Shown here piece after piece: positions 54,293 to 62,635 of a DNA stretch of 64,000 bases. Both the position numbers and the translations under genes were made by a program. The stretch's first letter is position 1. Each line of letters opens with the position of its first letter. This stretch comes from Oceanicola sp. 22II-s10i. Its GTDB lineage: Bacteria > Pseudomonadota > Alphaproteobacteria > Rhodobacterales > Rhodobacteraceae. A model generated the notes under the pieces. The model did not search any database, was not told the DNA's origin, and saw only the letters and a program-made list of their open reading frames with translations. The stretch spans positions 186,001 through 250,000 of the forward strand of contig NZ_AQQU01000002.1 of the NCBI RefSeq assembly GCF_002210105.1, given 5' to 3'.

Positions 54293-55195
54293 TCACTGAT
54301 CCAGAACGCAGGTCGCCCGGATGTCCGCCAAAGCGAAGTCGATTAGCGTGCGGATCTTGCGCGGGACCGACCGCCCTTCGAGATAGACGGCGCTGACCGG
54401 TCCGGTCTCGCTTTCGTAATCGGGCAGGACGGGCACCAGTTCGCCGCTGTCGAGCCGCTCGCCGATCGCGAAGCGCGGCGCGTAGGCGATGCCGAGGCCG
54501 GCCGAGGCCAGTTCAAGCGCCGCGCGGGCGGAGTTCACGCGGAACCGGCCGTCGACCGTCACGGCGTGTTCCGTGTCGCCCTGACGAAAGGTCCAGCGCC
54601 GGGGGACGCGCCGGTTGGTGTCGACGATGCAGGCGTGTCCGGTCAGGTCCTGCGGCGTCGCCGGGCCGCCATGCGCCGCGATATAGGCCGGGCTGGCGAC
54701 GGCGACCGAGGCGAACCGCCCCAGCCTGCGGGACTTGAGCGACAGCATCTCAGACTGGCCCAGCCGGAAGGCGAGATCGATGCCGTCGCGCGCGAGGTCG
54801 ACATAACTGTCGGACAGGCGCAGGTCGATCTTGAGGCCGGGATGCGCGGCGGCGAACCGGCCCAGCATTCCGGCGAGGTAGAGTTCGCCGAAGGTGATCG
54901 AGGCCGAAACCCGGATCACGCCCGACAGTTCGCGTTCCTCGGCGGCGACGCCGCTCAGCAGGTCGTCGAGGTCGTCCAGCAGGGCGGGGGCGCGGGCCAG
55001 CAGGTCTTCGCCCGCCGGGGTCAGGCCGACGCGGCGGGTGGTGCGCTGGAACAGGCGGACACCCAGCCGGGCTTCGAGTTCGGCGACGTATTTCGACGTC
55101 AGCCGGTTCGACATGCCCAGCTGATCGGCGGCGGCGGTGAAGGAGCCTGTCTGTGCCGTGGCCACGAAAGCCCTGAGTTCGTCGACGATGTCCAT
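54293..55195 (-). CDS. LysR family regulator of the detoxification operon
   Basis: A 300-residue LysR-type regulator: winged HTH (about 2-60; GSFTAAADQLGMSNRLTSKYVAELE) and a periplasmic-binding-like effector domain (VIRVSASITFGELYLAG, IDLAFRLGQ, GLGIAYAPRFAIGE). It belongs to the large CrgA/DsdC-like group. It is divergent from the gene at 55338 across 142 bases with a symmetrical AT-rich repeat, so it very probably controls that five-gene operon and itself. The inducer may be a quinone or an aromatic compound, by inference from the target genes. Confidence 0.87.
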   Translation of the reverse strand: MDIVDELRAFVATAQTGSFTAAADQLGMSNRLTSKYVAELEARLGVRLFQRTTRRVGLTPAGEDLLARAPALLDDLDDLLSGVAAEERELSGVIRVSASITFGELYLAGMLGRFAAAHPGLKIDLRLSDSYVDLARDGIDLAFRLGQSEMLSLKSRRLGRFASVAVASPAYIAAHGGPATPQDLTGHACIVDTNRRVPRRWTFRQGDTEHAVTVDGRFRVNSARAALELASAGLGIAYAPRFAIGERLDSGELVPVLPDYESETGPVSAVYLEGRSVPRKIRTLIDFALADIRATCVLDQ

Positions 55196-55246
55196 GCGGG
55201 TGTCCGTGCCTGCGTCAATTGAGAACGTATCGGAGATAGTGACTGA

Positions 55247-55263
55247 ATAAATCCTCCATTTAT
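55247..55263. promoter_or_regulatory. candidate LysR operator ATAAAT-N5-ATTTAT
   Basis: A 17-bp perfect inverted repeat, ATAAAT-CCTCC-ATTTAT, is placed 52 bases from the LysR start and 75 bases from the divergent reductase gene. LysR proteins bind inverted repeats of about this size and A/T-rich arms. It is the most AT-rich point of this intergenic region. Confidence 0.65.
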
Positions 55264-55337
55264 GGCGGTAATGGCAAGCCCTAGATTGGCTCCAGACAAC
55301 ACAACGGCCGCCACGTTGCGGCAGAACTGGAAAAGCC

Positions 55338-55913
55338 ATGAAACTCACCATCATCGGAAACGGAAACATCGGATCCGGCCTTGCCGGTGCCCTCGCCGGG
55401 GCCGGCCACAATGTCACGACGGTCGATCAGGGCGACGACATCGCCGCCGCCGTCGCAGGCGCAGAGGTCGTGATCCTCGCCACCCCCTATGGCGCCGCGG
55501 CGGACATCGCCGGGCTGGCCGATTTCGCGGGCAAGACCGTCGTGGACGTGTCGAACCCGATCACCGCCGATTTCTCGGGCCTGCTGGTCGGCCACGACAC
55601 CTCGGCCGCCGAAAGCATCGCAGCGCTGCTGCCGGGCGCGACGGTGGTCAAGGCCTTCAACACGGTCTTCGCCCAGCACTACGCCTCGGGCCTCAAGGTC
55701 GCGGGGACGCCGATCCAGACCTATGTCGCCGCAGACGACGACGCGGCGCGGGACACGGTGATGGCGCTGGCCAAGGACATCGGCCTCGCCCCCGTCAGCG
55801 CCGGGCCGCTGAAGAACGCCCGTTACCTCGAACCGCTCGGCTTCATGAACATCCAGTTCGGCTACGTGCTGGGCATGGGCCCGACCGTCGCACCGCAATG
55901 GCTTGCCGCCTGA
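55338..55913 (+). CDS. NADP-binding reductase (F420-reductase-like)
   Basis: A 191-residue Rossmann protein. MKLTIIGNGNIGSGLAGALAGAGH is the dinucleotide-binding GxGxxG. The later segments VVDVSNPI, VVKAFNTVFAQ and GPLKNARYLEPLGFMNIQFGY match NADPH:F420 reductase-like proteins, which in bacteria lacking F420 use other acceptors (often quinone or flavin). It is cytoplasmic. First gene of a probable five-gene operon with close spacing, divergent from the LysR gene. Confidence 0.85.
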   Translation: MKLTIIGNGNIGSGLAGALAGAGHNVTTVDQGDDIAAAVAGAEVVILATPYGAAADIAGLADFAGKTVVDVSNPITADFSGLLVGHDTSAAESIAALLPGATVVKAFNTVFAQHYASGLKVAGTPIQTYVAADDDAARDTVMALAKDIGLAPVSAGPLKNARYLEPLGFMNIQFGYVLGMGPTVAPQWLAA

Positions 55914-55934
55914 CATCCTGAAAGGACCTGACCG

Positions 55935-56354
55935 ATGAACACCACCAGCACCGACTTCGCCGCCTTCCTGCTCCGCGTCAGCACGGGCATCCTGTTCCTC
56001 GCGCACGGGCTGATGAAGGTCATGGTCTTCACCGTCCCCGGCACCGTCGGCTTTTTCGAAAGCCTCGGCCTGCCGGGTGTGCTGGCCTACCTCGTGATCC
56101 TGGCCGAGATCGGCGGCGGTCTGCTGCTGATCCTCGGGGTCGCGACCCGGCTGGTGGCGATCGCGCTGATCCCCGTCCTGCTGGGCGCCACATGGGCGCA
56201 TGGCGGCAACGGCTGGAGCTTCTCGGGCGCGGGCGGTGGCTGGGAATACCCGGTGTTCTGGACCGTCGCGCAGGTTTCTGTCGCGCTTCTGGGTGCAGGG
56301 GCCTTTGCCCTGCGCATTCCGGTGGTGCAGAACACCCTTGGCAAGTTCGCGTAA
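55935..56354 (+). CDS. DoxX family membrane protein
   Basis: A 139-residue protein with four predicted membrane helices. LLRVSTGILFLAHGLMKVMVF and LVILAEIGGGLLLILGVATRLVAIALIP are typical of DoxX/CatD proteins. Homologues include CatD of Bacillus subtilis, encoded with a catechol dioxygenase, and subunits of thiosulfate:quinone oxidoreductase; a redox role at the membrane is likely. It follows the reductase gene by 21 bases (AAAGGACCTGACCG ribosome site). Confidence 0.88.
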   Translation: MNTTSTDFAAFLLRVSTGILFLAHGLMKVMVFTVPGTVGFFESLGLPGVLAYLVILAEIGGGLLLILGVATRLVAIALIPVLLGATWAHGGNGWSFSGAGGGWEYPVFWTVAQVSVALLGAGAFALRIPVVQNTLGKFA

Positions 56355-56402
56355 CCCTCCGGGCCGCGCCTGACGGCGCGGCCCCCTTCAAGGACAACGG
56401 AC

Positions 56403-57227
56403 ATGAGTATCGCACACGACCTGCAGAGCCTGCGTGCCCGGCTGGCGCCCTCCGACAGGATGCCGCTGGTCTTTCTCGGGCATGGCAGCCCGATGAACGC
56501 CATCGAGGACACCGCCTTCAGCCGCGCGTGGTCCGATCTTGGCAAATCCCTGCCGCGGCCCAAGGCGATCCTCGTCGTCTCGGCCCACTGGATGACGCGG
56601 GGCACGACGCTGGTCGATGTCTCGGCCATGCCGAAGACGATCCACGATTTCTACGGCTTCCCGCAGGAGCTTTACGACCAGACCTATCCGGCGCATGGCG
56701 ATCCCGACCTCGCGCGGACGGTGGCAACCCTGCTGGCCAGCCACCATTCCGACGTGGACGACACCTGGGGTCTCGACCACGGGGCGTGGACGGTGCTCAA
56801 GTTCCTCTACCCCGAGGCCGACGTGCCGGTGTTCCAGATCTCGATCGACATGGGCCGCGACCTCGCGCACCAGCTTGAGATCGGGCGCACTTTGTCCGAA
56901 CTGCGCGACCGCGGGGTGCTGATCCTCGGCTCGGGTAACGTCGTGCACAACCTGCGCGCCATGCGGCCCGGCGGGCGGCCCCAAGACTTCGCGCTGGAGT
57001 TCGACCGGCTGTTCACCGACCGGCTTGAGGCGCGTGATCTCGCGGCGCTGGCGGACCGGCCCAAGCTGGGATCGCTGCTGCAGATGGCGCATCCGTCGGT
57101 CGATCACTACATGCCCGCGCTGACCGTGGCTGGCGCGTCTGACGCCCGTGACGAGCTGACCTTCATGACCGACGCCATCGACCTCGGGTCGGTGTCCATG
57201 CGGTCCTACGTGTTCCACGCGGCCTGA
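56403..57227 (+). CDS. ygiD: DODA-type extradiol aromatic ring-opening dioxygenase (YgiD)
   Basis: A 274-residue class III extradiol dioxygenase. FLGHGSPMNAI, SAHWMTRG, HDFYGFP and YPAHGD provide the histidine ligands and HGAWTVLKFLYPEADVPVFQISID the family core; GSGNVVHNLR follows. E. coli YgiD oxidatively cleaves L-DOPA and related catechols. The protein is cytoplasmic. Next to a quinone reductase and a DoxX protein it suggests removal of catechols. It is 12 bases before the glutathionyl-hydroquinone reductase gene. Confidence 0.9.
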   Translation: MSIAHDLQSLRARLAPSDRMPLVFLGHGSPMNAIEDTAFSRAWSDLGKSLPRPKAILVVSAHWMTRGTTLVDVSAMPKTIHDFYGFPQELYDQTYPAHGDPDLARTVATLLASHHSDVDDTWGLDHGAWTVLKFLYPEADVPVFQISIDMGRDLAHQLEIGRTLSELRDRGVLILGSGNVVHNLRAMRPGGRPQDFALEFDRLFTDRLEARDLAALADRPKLGSLLQMAHPSVDHYMPALTVAGASDARDELTFMTDAIDLGSVSMRSYVFHAA

Positions 57228-57239
57228 GGAGGGACGACG

Positions 57240-58205
57240 ATGCTGGTCGACGGTAAGTGGTCCAGGAACTGGGACCCGGTGCAGAAGGCGGACGAGAAGG
57301 GGCGCTTCGTCCGCCAGGTCTCGACCTTCCGCAACTGGGTGACGCCCGACGGCGCGCCCGGCCCGACGGGCGAGGGCGGGTTCAAGGCCGAGGCCGGGCG
57401 CTACCGGCTCTACGTCGCCTTCATCTGCCCCTGGGCCTCGCGCACGCTGATCGCGCGCAGCCTCAAGGGGCTGACGGAGGTGATTCCGGTGACGGTCGTG
57501 AACCCGGTTCTGGATGACGAGGGCTGGTCCTTCGGCGGCTATCCGGGCGCGGACGAGGATCCGCTGTTCGGGGTGCGGCATATCCACGAGCTCTACACGC
57601 GGGCCGATCCGCATGTGTCGGGCCGGGCCACGGTTCCGGTGCTCTGGGACGAAAAGACCGGGACGATCGTGAACAACGAAAGCGCCGACATCCTGCGGAT
57701 GCTCGATACGGCGTTCGAGGGGATCGTGCCGTCGGACCTGCGGCTCTATCCCGCCGACCTGGCCGCGGAGATCGACGCGCTGAACCCGCGCATCTACGAC
57801 CTGCTGAACAACGGCGTCTACAAGGCCGGGTTCGCCTCGACGCAGGAGGCCTATGACGAGGCCAACGCGGGCGTCTTCGCGATGCTGGACGAGCTTGAGG
57901 CGATGCTGACCGGCGATTTCCTGTTCGGCGACCGGCTGACCGAGACCGACATCCGCACCTTCGTCACCCTGATCCGCTTCGACGCGGCCTATCACGGGCT
58001 GTTCAAGACCAACCGCCGCCAGATCGCGGACTATCCCCGGCTGCAGGCGTATATGGAGCGGATCTATCGCCTGCCGGGCGTGGCCGGGACCGTGAACATG
58101 GATCACATCACGCGCGGCTACTATTCGATCAAGGCGCTGAACCCCAAGCGCATCCGGCCCGAGGGGCCGGGCCATATCCTGAAGCTGCTGGAGACCGCCG
58201 CATGA
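57240..58205 (+). CDS. yqjG: glutathionyl-hydroquinone reductase (YqjG/ECM4 type)
   Basis: A 321-residue omega/Xi-class glutathione transferase. The catalytic cysteine is in FICPWASR (CPWA motif). The C-terminal helical GST domain ends with ITRGYYSIKALNPKRIRPEGP. Enzymes of this class reduce glutathionyl-hydroquinones to free hydroquinones and are part of quinone detoxification and aromatic degradation. The preceding AGGAGGGACGACG is a strong ribosome site. The stop overlaps the next gene (ATGA). Confidence 0.92.
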   Translation: MLVDGKWSRNWDPVQKADEKGRFVRQVSTFRNWVTPDGAPGPTGEGGFKAEAGRYRLYVAFICPWASRTLIARSLKGLTEVIPVTVVNPVLDDEGWSFGGYPGADEDPLFGVRHIHELYTRADPHVSGRATVPVLWDEKTGTIVNNESADILRMLDTAFEGIVPSDLRLYPADLAAEIDALNPRIYDLLNNGVYKAGFASTQEAYDEANAGVFAMLDELEAMLTGDFLFGDRLTETDIRTFVTLIRFDAAYHGLFKTNRRQIADYPRLQAYMERIYRLPGVAGTVNMDHITRGYYSIKALNPKRIRPEGPGHILKLLETAA

Positions 58206-59119
58206 ACCGCAGACACGAGGCCGCCGCGCAGGACGGGGCGTGGGGCAGGCTGATACACCGCCGCACGTTGCTGAAGGGGGCGGGTGCCATGGCGCTGGCC
58301 ACGGGCCTGCCGCGTGCCGCCGCTGCCGCCAACGCGCTGCCGATGTCCGCGCCGATCCACATCGGGACGGTGGGGCTCAAGGTGCGGGACGCGGAACGGG
58401 TGTCGCGCTGGTACCAGACCGCCGTCGGCCTGCGCGAACTGTCGCGCGACGGCGCGGTAATCCGGCTGGGCGCGGGGGACGTGCCCCTGCTGACGCTGAC
58501 CCAGCAGGAGGGGCTGCTGCTGGCCTCGCGTGGCGAGGCGGGGCTGTTCCACACGGCCTTCCTGCTGCCGTCGCGGCAGGACCTCGCGCGGTGGATCGAC
58601 ATGGCCATCGACGAGGAGGTGCCGGTGGACGGCGTCGCGGACCACCTGGTGAGCGAGGCGATCTACCTGACCGATCCCGAGGGCAACGGCGTGGAAATCT
58701 ACGCCGACACCCCGCAGGAGACGTGGCAATGGCGCGGCGGGCAGGTCGAGATGGCGACCGATCCGCTGGACGTGGAGGGTATCCTCGGCACGCTCGGCCC
58801 CATCCGGCTGCCGTGGACCGGCGCACCTGCGGGCACGGTCGTCGGGCATGTGCACCTGAAGGTGGGCGAGGCCGAGCGCGCGGCGCGGTGGTGGGTGGAC
58901 ACGCTGGGGTTCGATCCCGTCCGGTCGCGTGGGCAGGCGGTGTTCCTGTCCACCGGCGGCTACCATCACCACATCGCCGTCAACGAATGGATGAGCGCGG
59001 GGGCCGGGCGGCGGTCCGAGGGGGCGACGGGGCTCGACTTCGTCGAACTGCGCCGAAGCGGCGGCGGTGCGCCGGGGCGGTGGACCGACGACTGGGGCAC
59101 CGAGATCCGGATAGTCTGA
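58202..59119 (+). CDS. two-domain VOC family protein (CatE-like catechol 2,3-dioxygenase family)
   Basis: A 305-residue protein with a basic N-terminal region (LIHRRTLLKGAGAMALATGLP, a twin-Arg-free RR-L pattern that could be a Tat/Sec signal) and two VOC modules (about 40-165 and 200-300). The first begins IHIGTVGLKVRDAERVSRWY; the second carries GHVHLKVGEAERAARWW and YHHHIAVNEW. Metal ligands (H, H, E) are plausible as in CatE. It likely opens or isomerises an aromatic or quinone product. ATGA overlap with the preceding gene shows coupling. The N-terminal extension is unusual for CatE. Confidence 0.82.
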   Translation: MNRRHEAAAQDGAWGRLIHRRTLLKGAGAMALATGLPRAAAAANALPMSAPIHIGTVGLKVRDAERVSRWYQTAVGLRELSRDGAVIRLGAGDVPLLTLTQQEGLLLASRGEAGLFHTAFLLPSRQDLARWIDMAIDEEVPVDGVADHLVSEAIYLTDPEGNGVEIYADTPQETWQWRGGQVEMATDPLDVEGILGTLGPIRLPWTGAPAGTVVGHVHLKVGEAERAARWWVDTLGFDPVRSRGQAVFLSTGGYHHHIAVNEWMSAGAGRRSEGATGLDFVELRRSGGGAPGRWTDDWGTEIRIV

Positions 59120-59128
59120 CAAGGTGGC

Positions 59129-59151
59129 GAGGGGACGGGTTCCGTCCCCTC
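59129..59151. terminator. bidirectional terminator between the VOC and TRAP genes
   Basis: GAGGGGACGG-GTT-CCGTCCCCTC is a perfect 10-bp stem in the 45-base gap between the two convergent genes. The plus side is followed by ATTCGTT, so the T-run is weak. Confidence 0.8.
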
Positions 59152-59164
59152 ATTCGTTCCGGGC

Positions 59165-60556
59165 CTAGCCCGCGAAGACCCTCGGCAGCCATGTGACGAT
59201 GCCGGGGAAGGCGAAGAGCAGGGCGATCGCCACGAGCTGCAGCATCACGAAGGGGATGATCCCCTTGTAGATCGCCGAGGTCGGCATGTCGTCCGGGGCC
59301 ACCCCGCGCAGGTAGAACAGCGCGAAGCCGAAGGGTGGCGTCAGGAACGACGTCTGCAGGTTCACCCCCACGATCACGCCCAGCCAGACCGGGTCGATAT
59401 CCAGCGCCAGCAGAACCGGCGCGGTGATCGGGATCACGATGAAGATGATCTCGAACGTGTCGAGGATGAAGCCGAGGAAGAACATGATCAGCATCACGAC
59501 GGCGACGGCGGCCAGACGCCCGCCGGGCAGGCTGGACAGGAATTCGTGCACGAGGTTGTCGCCGCCCATCATCCGGAAGACGACGGAAAAGACCGAGGCG
59601 CCCAGCAGGATGACGAAGACCATGCTGGTGATGGTCGCGGTCGAGATGACGGTGGATTTCAGCACCTCGAAGCTGAGCCGCAGCCGCAGGGCTGCGAGGA
59701 TCATCGCACCGACCGCGCCGACGGAGGCCGCCTCGGTCGGGGTGGCGATGCCGCCGAGGATCGAGCCGAGCACGGCGAGGATCAGCAGCAGCGGCGGGAC
59801 GAGGGCGACCAGCACCTCGCGCCACAGCGTCTTGCGGTCCTCGGGGGCCACGGGGGTGGCGGGGCAGGATTGCGGATCGGTGGCCGCCTTGAAGATCACC
59901 CAGCCGAGATAGAGCGCGACCAGCAGCACGCCCGGCAGCAGCGCGCCCGCGAAGAGGTCGCCGACCGAGACGGGGACGGGGGCGAAGTTGCCCTTGGCCA
60001 TCTGGACCTGGCTGTTGATGCCGGACAGCATGTCGCCCATGAAGATCAGCACGGTCGAGGGCGGCACGATCTGGCCCAGCGTCCCGCTGGCGCAGATTAC
60101 GCCTGTGGCCAGCTTGGGATCATAGCCCGCCCGCAGCATCGCGGGCAGCGAGATCAGGCCCATCGTGACGACGGTCGCGCCGACCACGCCGGTCGAGGCC
60201 GCGAGCATCGCGCCGACGAGGATCACCGAGATGCCGAGCCCGCCGCGCAGGTTGCCAAAGAGCTTGCCCATGGTCATCAGCAGCTGTTCGGCGATCTGGC
60301 TGCGTTCCAGCATCACCCCCATGAAGATGAAGAGCGGCACGGCGACCAGCACCTCGTTCGTCATGAAGCCGATGTAGCGGTTCGGAAGCGAGCCGAAGTT
60401 GGAGGGGTCGAACACCCCGAACCACATGCCCGCCGCCCCGAACAGCAGCGACACGCCGGCCAGCGAGAAGGCGACCGGGAAGCCGATCAGCAGGAAGCCG
60501 ATCACGCCGAAGAACATCAGGGCGGACAGAATCTCGCCAAGCAGGACGGGATCCAT
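59165..60556 (-). CDS. dctM: TRAP transporter large permease (DctM)
   Basis: A 463-residue inner-membrane protein with 12 or 13 helices. VPLFIFMGVMLERSQIAEQL, GVICASGTLGQIVPPSTVLIFMG and ASVGAVGAMILAAL are typical DctM/TRAP-large signatures. It forms the Na+-coupled channel with the small subunit. The ATG overlaps the stop of the small permease gene (60556). Likely substrates are small organic acids, judging from the binding protein. Confidence 0.94.
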   Translation of the reverse strand: MDPVLLGEILSALMFFGVIGFLLIGFPVAFSLAGVSLLFGAAGMWFGVFDPSNFGSLPNRYIGFMTNEVLVAVPLFIFMGVMLERSQIAEQLLMTMGKLFGNLRGGLGISVILVGAMLAASTGVVGATVVTMGLISLPAMLRAGYDPKLATGVICASGTLGQIVPPSTVLIFMGDMLSGINSQVQMAKGNFAPVPVSVGDLFAGALLPGVLLVALYLGWVIFKAATDPQSCPATPVAPEDRKTLWREVLVALVPPLLLILAVLGSILGGIATPTEAASVGAVGAMILAALRLRLSFEVLKSTVISTATITSMVFVILLGASVFSVVFRMMGGDNLVHEFLSSLPGGRLAAVAVVMLIMFFLGFILDTFEIIFIVIPITAPVLLALDIDPVWLGVIVGVNLQTSFLTPPFGFALFYLRGVAPDDMPTSAIYKGIIPFVMLQLVAIALLFAFPGIVTWLPRVFAG

Positions 60557-61134
60557 CAGACGGCCTCCTCTGGGGTGCCGACCGGGGTCTTGTCGGGCGA
60601 ATAGCGGATCGGCTCGGGCACCAGATCGGCGCGGCCGGACAGGACAAGGATCGACCGGATGGCCATCGCGATCCCCTGCAGGGCGATCAGGACGGCAAAG
60701 GCGATGATGAAGGTCTTGAGGATGTAGAGCCCCGGCATCCCGCCCACGTTGGCCGACGCCTCGCCATAGCCCCAGGCCCGTTTCACGAAGGGGATGGAAT
60801 AGGTAAAGACGACCCAGCAGAAGGGCAGCAGGAACAGGACCACGCCCAGCAGGTCGGCCATCGCCCGCGTGCGCTGACGCGCCGGGCGGTAAAATATGTC
60901 AACGCGAACGTGATCGTCACGCAGCAGGGCAAAGCCCGCGACCGCCGTGAACATCGCGCCGTTCATCCAGATGTAGAGGTCCTGCATCCAGACGTAGCTG
61001 ATCGAGAAGACGTAGCGCTGGACGACGACGGTGAAGCAGACCAGCACGATGCCGAGGGCGAGCCACGAGAACACCTTGCCGATCACAAGGTTCAGACCGC
61101 AGATCAGGGCGGCCACCCTGGCTAGAACGCGCAT
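60556..61134 (-). CDS. dctQ: TRAP transporter small permease (DctQ)
   Basis: A 192-residue protein with four hydrophobic helices. SYVWMQDLYIWMNGAMFTAVAGF and DDHVRVDIFYRP are the DctQ signatures. It binds the large permease and the substrate-binding protein. It is coupled to dctM by a one-base overlap and lies 150 bases after the binding-protein gene, with a hairpin in between. Confidence 0.93.
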   Translation of the reverse strand: MRVLARVAALICGLNLVIGKVFSWLALGIVLVCFTVVVQRYVFSISYVWMQDLYIWMNGAMFTAVAGFALLRDDHVRVDIFYRPARQRTRAMADLLGVVLFLLPFCWVVFTYSIPFVKRAWGYGEASANVGGMPGLYILKTFIIAFAVLIALQGIAMAIRSILVLSGRADLVPEPIRYSPDKTPVGTPEEAV

Positions 61135-61239
61135 CGCTTCTCCCTTTCCTGCGGCTGTCTCGTGATCCCGCGCTGTCCCGCCGGGCCGCGATGGCCGCGT
61201 CGCGGGGCAGGGGATATCGCAGCCCTATAGAATGCGGAA

Positions 61240-61264
61240 TGGCCCGGACGCAATCGCCGGGCCA
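61240..61264 (-). terminator. intra-operon hairpin between dctP and dctQ
   Basis: On the minus strand TGGCCCGG (61257-61264) pairs with CCGGGCCA (61240-61247) over 8 bp, 20 bases after the binding-protein stop. It lacks a T-run. Such hairpins commonly lower downstream permease expression relative to the abundant binding protein. Confidence 0.65.
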
Positions 61265-61284
61265 CACGCATCGATCTTCGACGA

Positions 61285-62379
61285 TCAGATCGTGAAGAAC
61301 TTCTCGCGGGCCTGGACAAAGGCGCCGTCGGTGTCGCGGGAGCGGGTCCGCACGATGTTGAGCGACGAGATGAAGCTCTCGGCCGTCTTCTTCACCAGCG
61401 GATCGTCCGAATCGCGCAGGCCCGTCATGATTTCCTTGGCGGCTTCTGCACCGGCCTGCAGGATTTCCTCGGGGAACTGCATAACGTTGACGCCGTGATC
61501 GTTGATCAGGGTCTGCAGCGCGCGCGGGTCGTTGGCGTAGAAATCGGACGCGACCTGGTCGTATTCGGCCTGGCAGATGTCCTTGACCAGCGCCTGCAGG
61601 TCGGACGGCAGGGCCTGGTACTTGGCCTTGTCGACGACCAGCTCGGTGGCCAGCCCCGGCTCCACGAAGGAGGGGAAATAGTAATTCTTGGCAACCTGGT
61701 AGAAGCCGAGCGCGAGGTCGTTGTAGGGCCCCACGAATTCGGCCGCGTCGAGCGTGCCGGACTGCAGCGCCTGGAAGATCTCGCCCGCGGCCATGTTGGT
61801 CACGGTGGCGCCCAGTTTCTCCCACACACGGCCGCCCAGCCCGGGGGTGCGGAAGCGCAGGCCCTGCACGTCGGCCACGCCGGTCAATTCGTTGCGGAAC
61901 CAGCCGCCGGCCTGCGTGCCGGTGTCGCCGGACAGGAAGCCCTGCACGCCGAACTGGTCATAGATCTCGTCCCAGATTTCCTGGCCGCCCATGTAGCGGA
62001 CCCATGCGGTCAGCTCGCGCGAGGTCATGCCGAAGGGCACGCCGGTGAAGAACGACAGCGCCTGCGACTTGTTCTGCCAGTAGTAGGCGGCGCCGTGGCT
62101 CATCTCGGCGGTGCCGTCGATCACGGCGTCCAGCGACTGCAGCGGCGGAACCATCTCGCCTGCGGAATAGACCTGAACGGTCAGGCGGCCGCCCGAAGCG
62201 GCGGTGATGCGGTCGGCCAGACGCTGCGCGCCGACGCCGAGGCCGGGGAAGTTCTTGGGCCAGGTGGTGACCATGCGCCAGGTGACATTGCCTTGCGCGA
62301 TCGCGGGTGCGGCCAGCGTGCTGGCGGCTGCACCGGCACCGAGCGTGCCAGCCGTGCGAATGAATGAACGGCGATCCAT
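61285..62379 (-). CDS. dctP: TRAP transporter substrate-binding protein (TakP-like DctP)
   Basis: A 364-residue precursor with a twin-arginine signal (MDRRSFIRTAGTLGAG, RRSFI) cleaved near residue 29. The mature protein shares TakP landmarks: VFSAGE-like VYSAGEMVPPLQSLDAV, GGWFRNELTGVADVQGLRFR, and a FVGPYND segment in place of WVGPYDD. TakP of R. sphaeroides binds alpha-keto acids with Na+, so a keto acid, lactate or similar ligand is likely here. GGAGGATATCT lies upstream. It is first in the operon dctP-dctQ-dctM. Confidence 0.92.
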   Translation of the reverse strand: MDRRSFIRTAGTLGAGAAASTLAAPAIAQGNVTWRMVTTWPKNFPGLGVGAQRLADRITAASGGRLTVQVYSAGEMVPPLQSLDAVIDGTAEMSHGAAYYWQNKSQALSFFTGVPFGMTSRELTAWVRYMGGQEIWDEIYDQFGVQGFLSGDTGTQAGGWFRNELTGVADVQGLRFRTPGLGGRVWEKLGATVTNMAAGEIFQALQSGTLDAAEFVGPYNDLALGFYQVAKNYYFPSFVEPGLATELVVDKAKYQALPSDLQALVKDICQAEYDQVASDFYANDPRALQTLINDHGVNVMQFPEEILQAGAEAAKEIMTGLRDSDDPLVKKTAESFISSLNIVRTRSRDTDGAFVQAREKFFTI

Positions 62380-62404
62380 AGATATCCTCCCCTTGGTGTT
62401 CGTC

Positions 62405-62484
62405 CTGTCGCGACAGTCGAAAGACAGTCGTCCGCAGCGCACGTACTGGGGCGGAAAGCCGAAAGTCCATGCAACATCGTTGCA
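62405..62484. promoter_or_regulatory. palindromes in the dctP leader
   Basis: The perfect 12-bp palindrome CTGTCGCGACAG (62405-62416) and the inverted repeat TGCAAC-ATC-GTTGCA (62470-62484) lie 26 and 91 bases upstream of the dctP start. They are candidate operators. The remaining gap up to 62635 is AT-richer (TTGATCGTGGCAATCAATTTT) and probably holds the promoter; no clear -35/-10 pair is assigned. Confidence 0.5.
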
Positions 62485-62635
62485 AAGGTGAACTGTTGAT
62501 CGTGGCAATCAATTTTTCGCGGGGAGGGGTTGCAATCCTGCCCGCGAAATTTCCTTTCCTACCCGATTTTGGGGTTGCCGCTGGGTCAGCGACTCGGCCC
62601 GCGCAAGCGCGCCGGGCCGCCCTGGTGGCGCGTGC

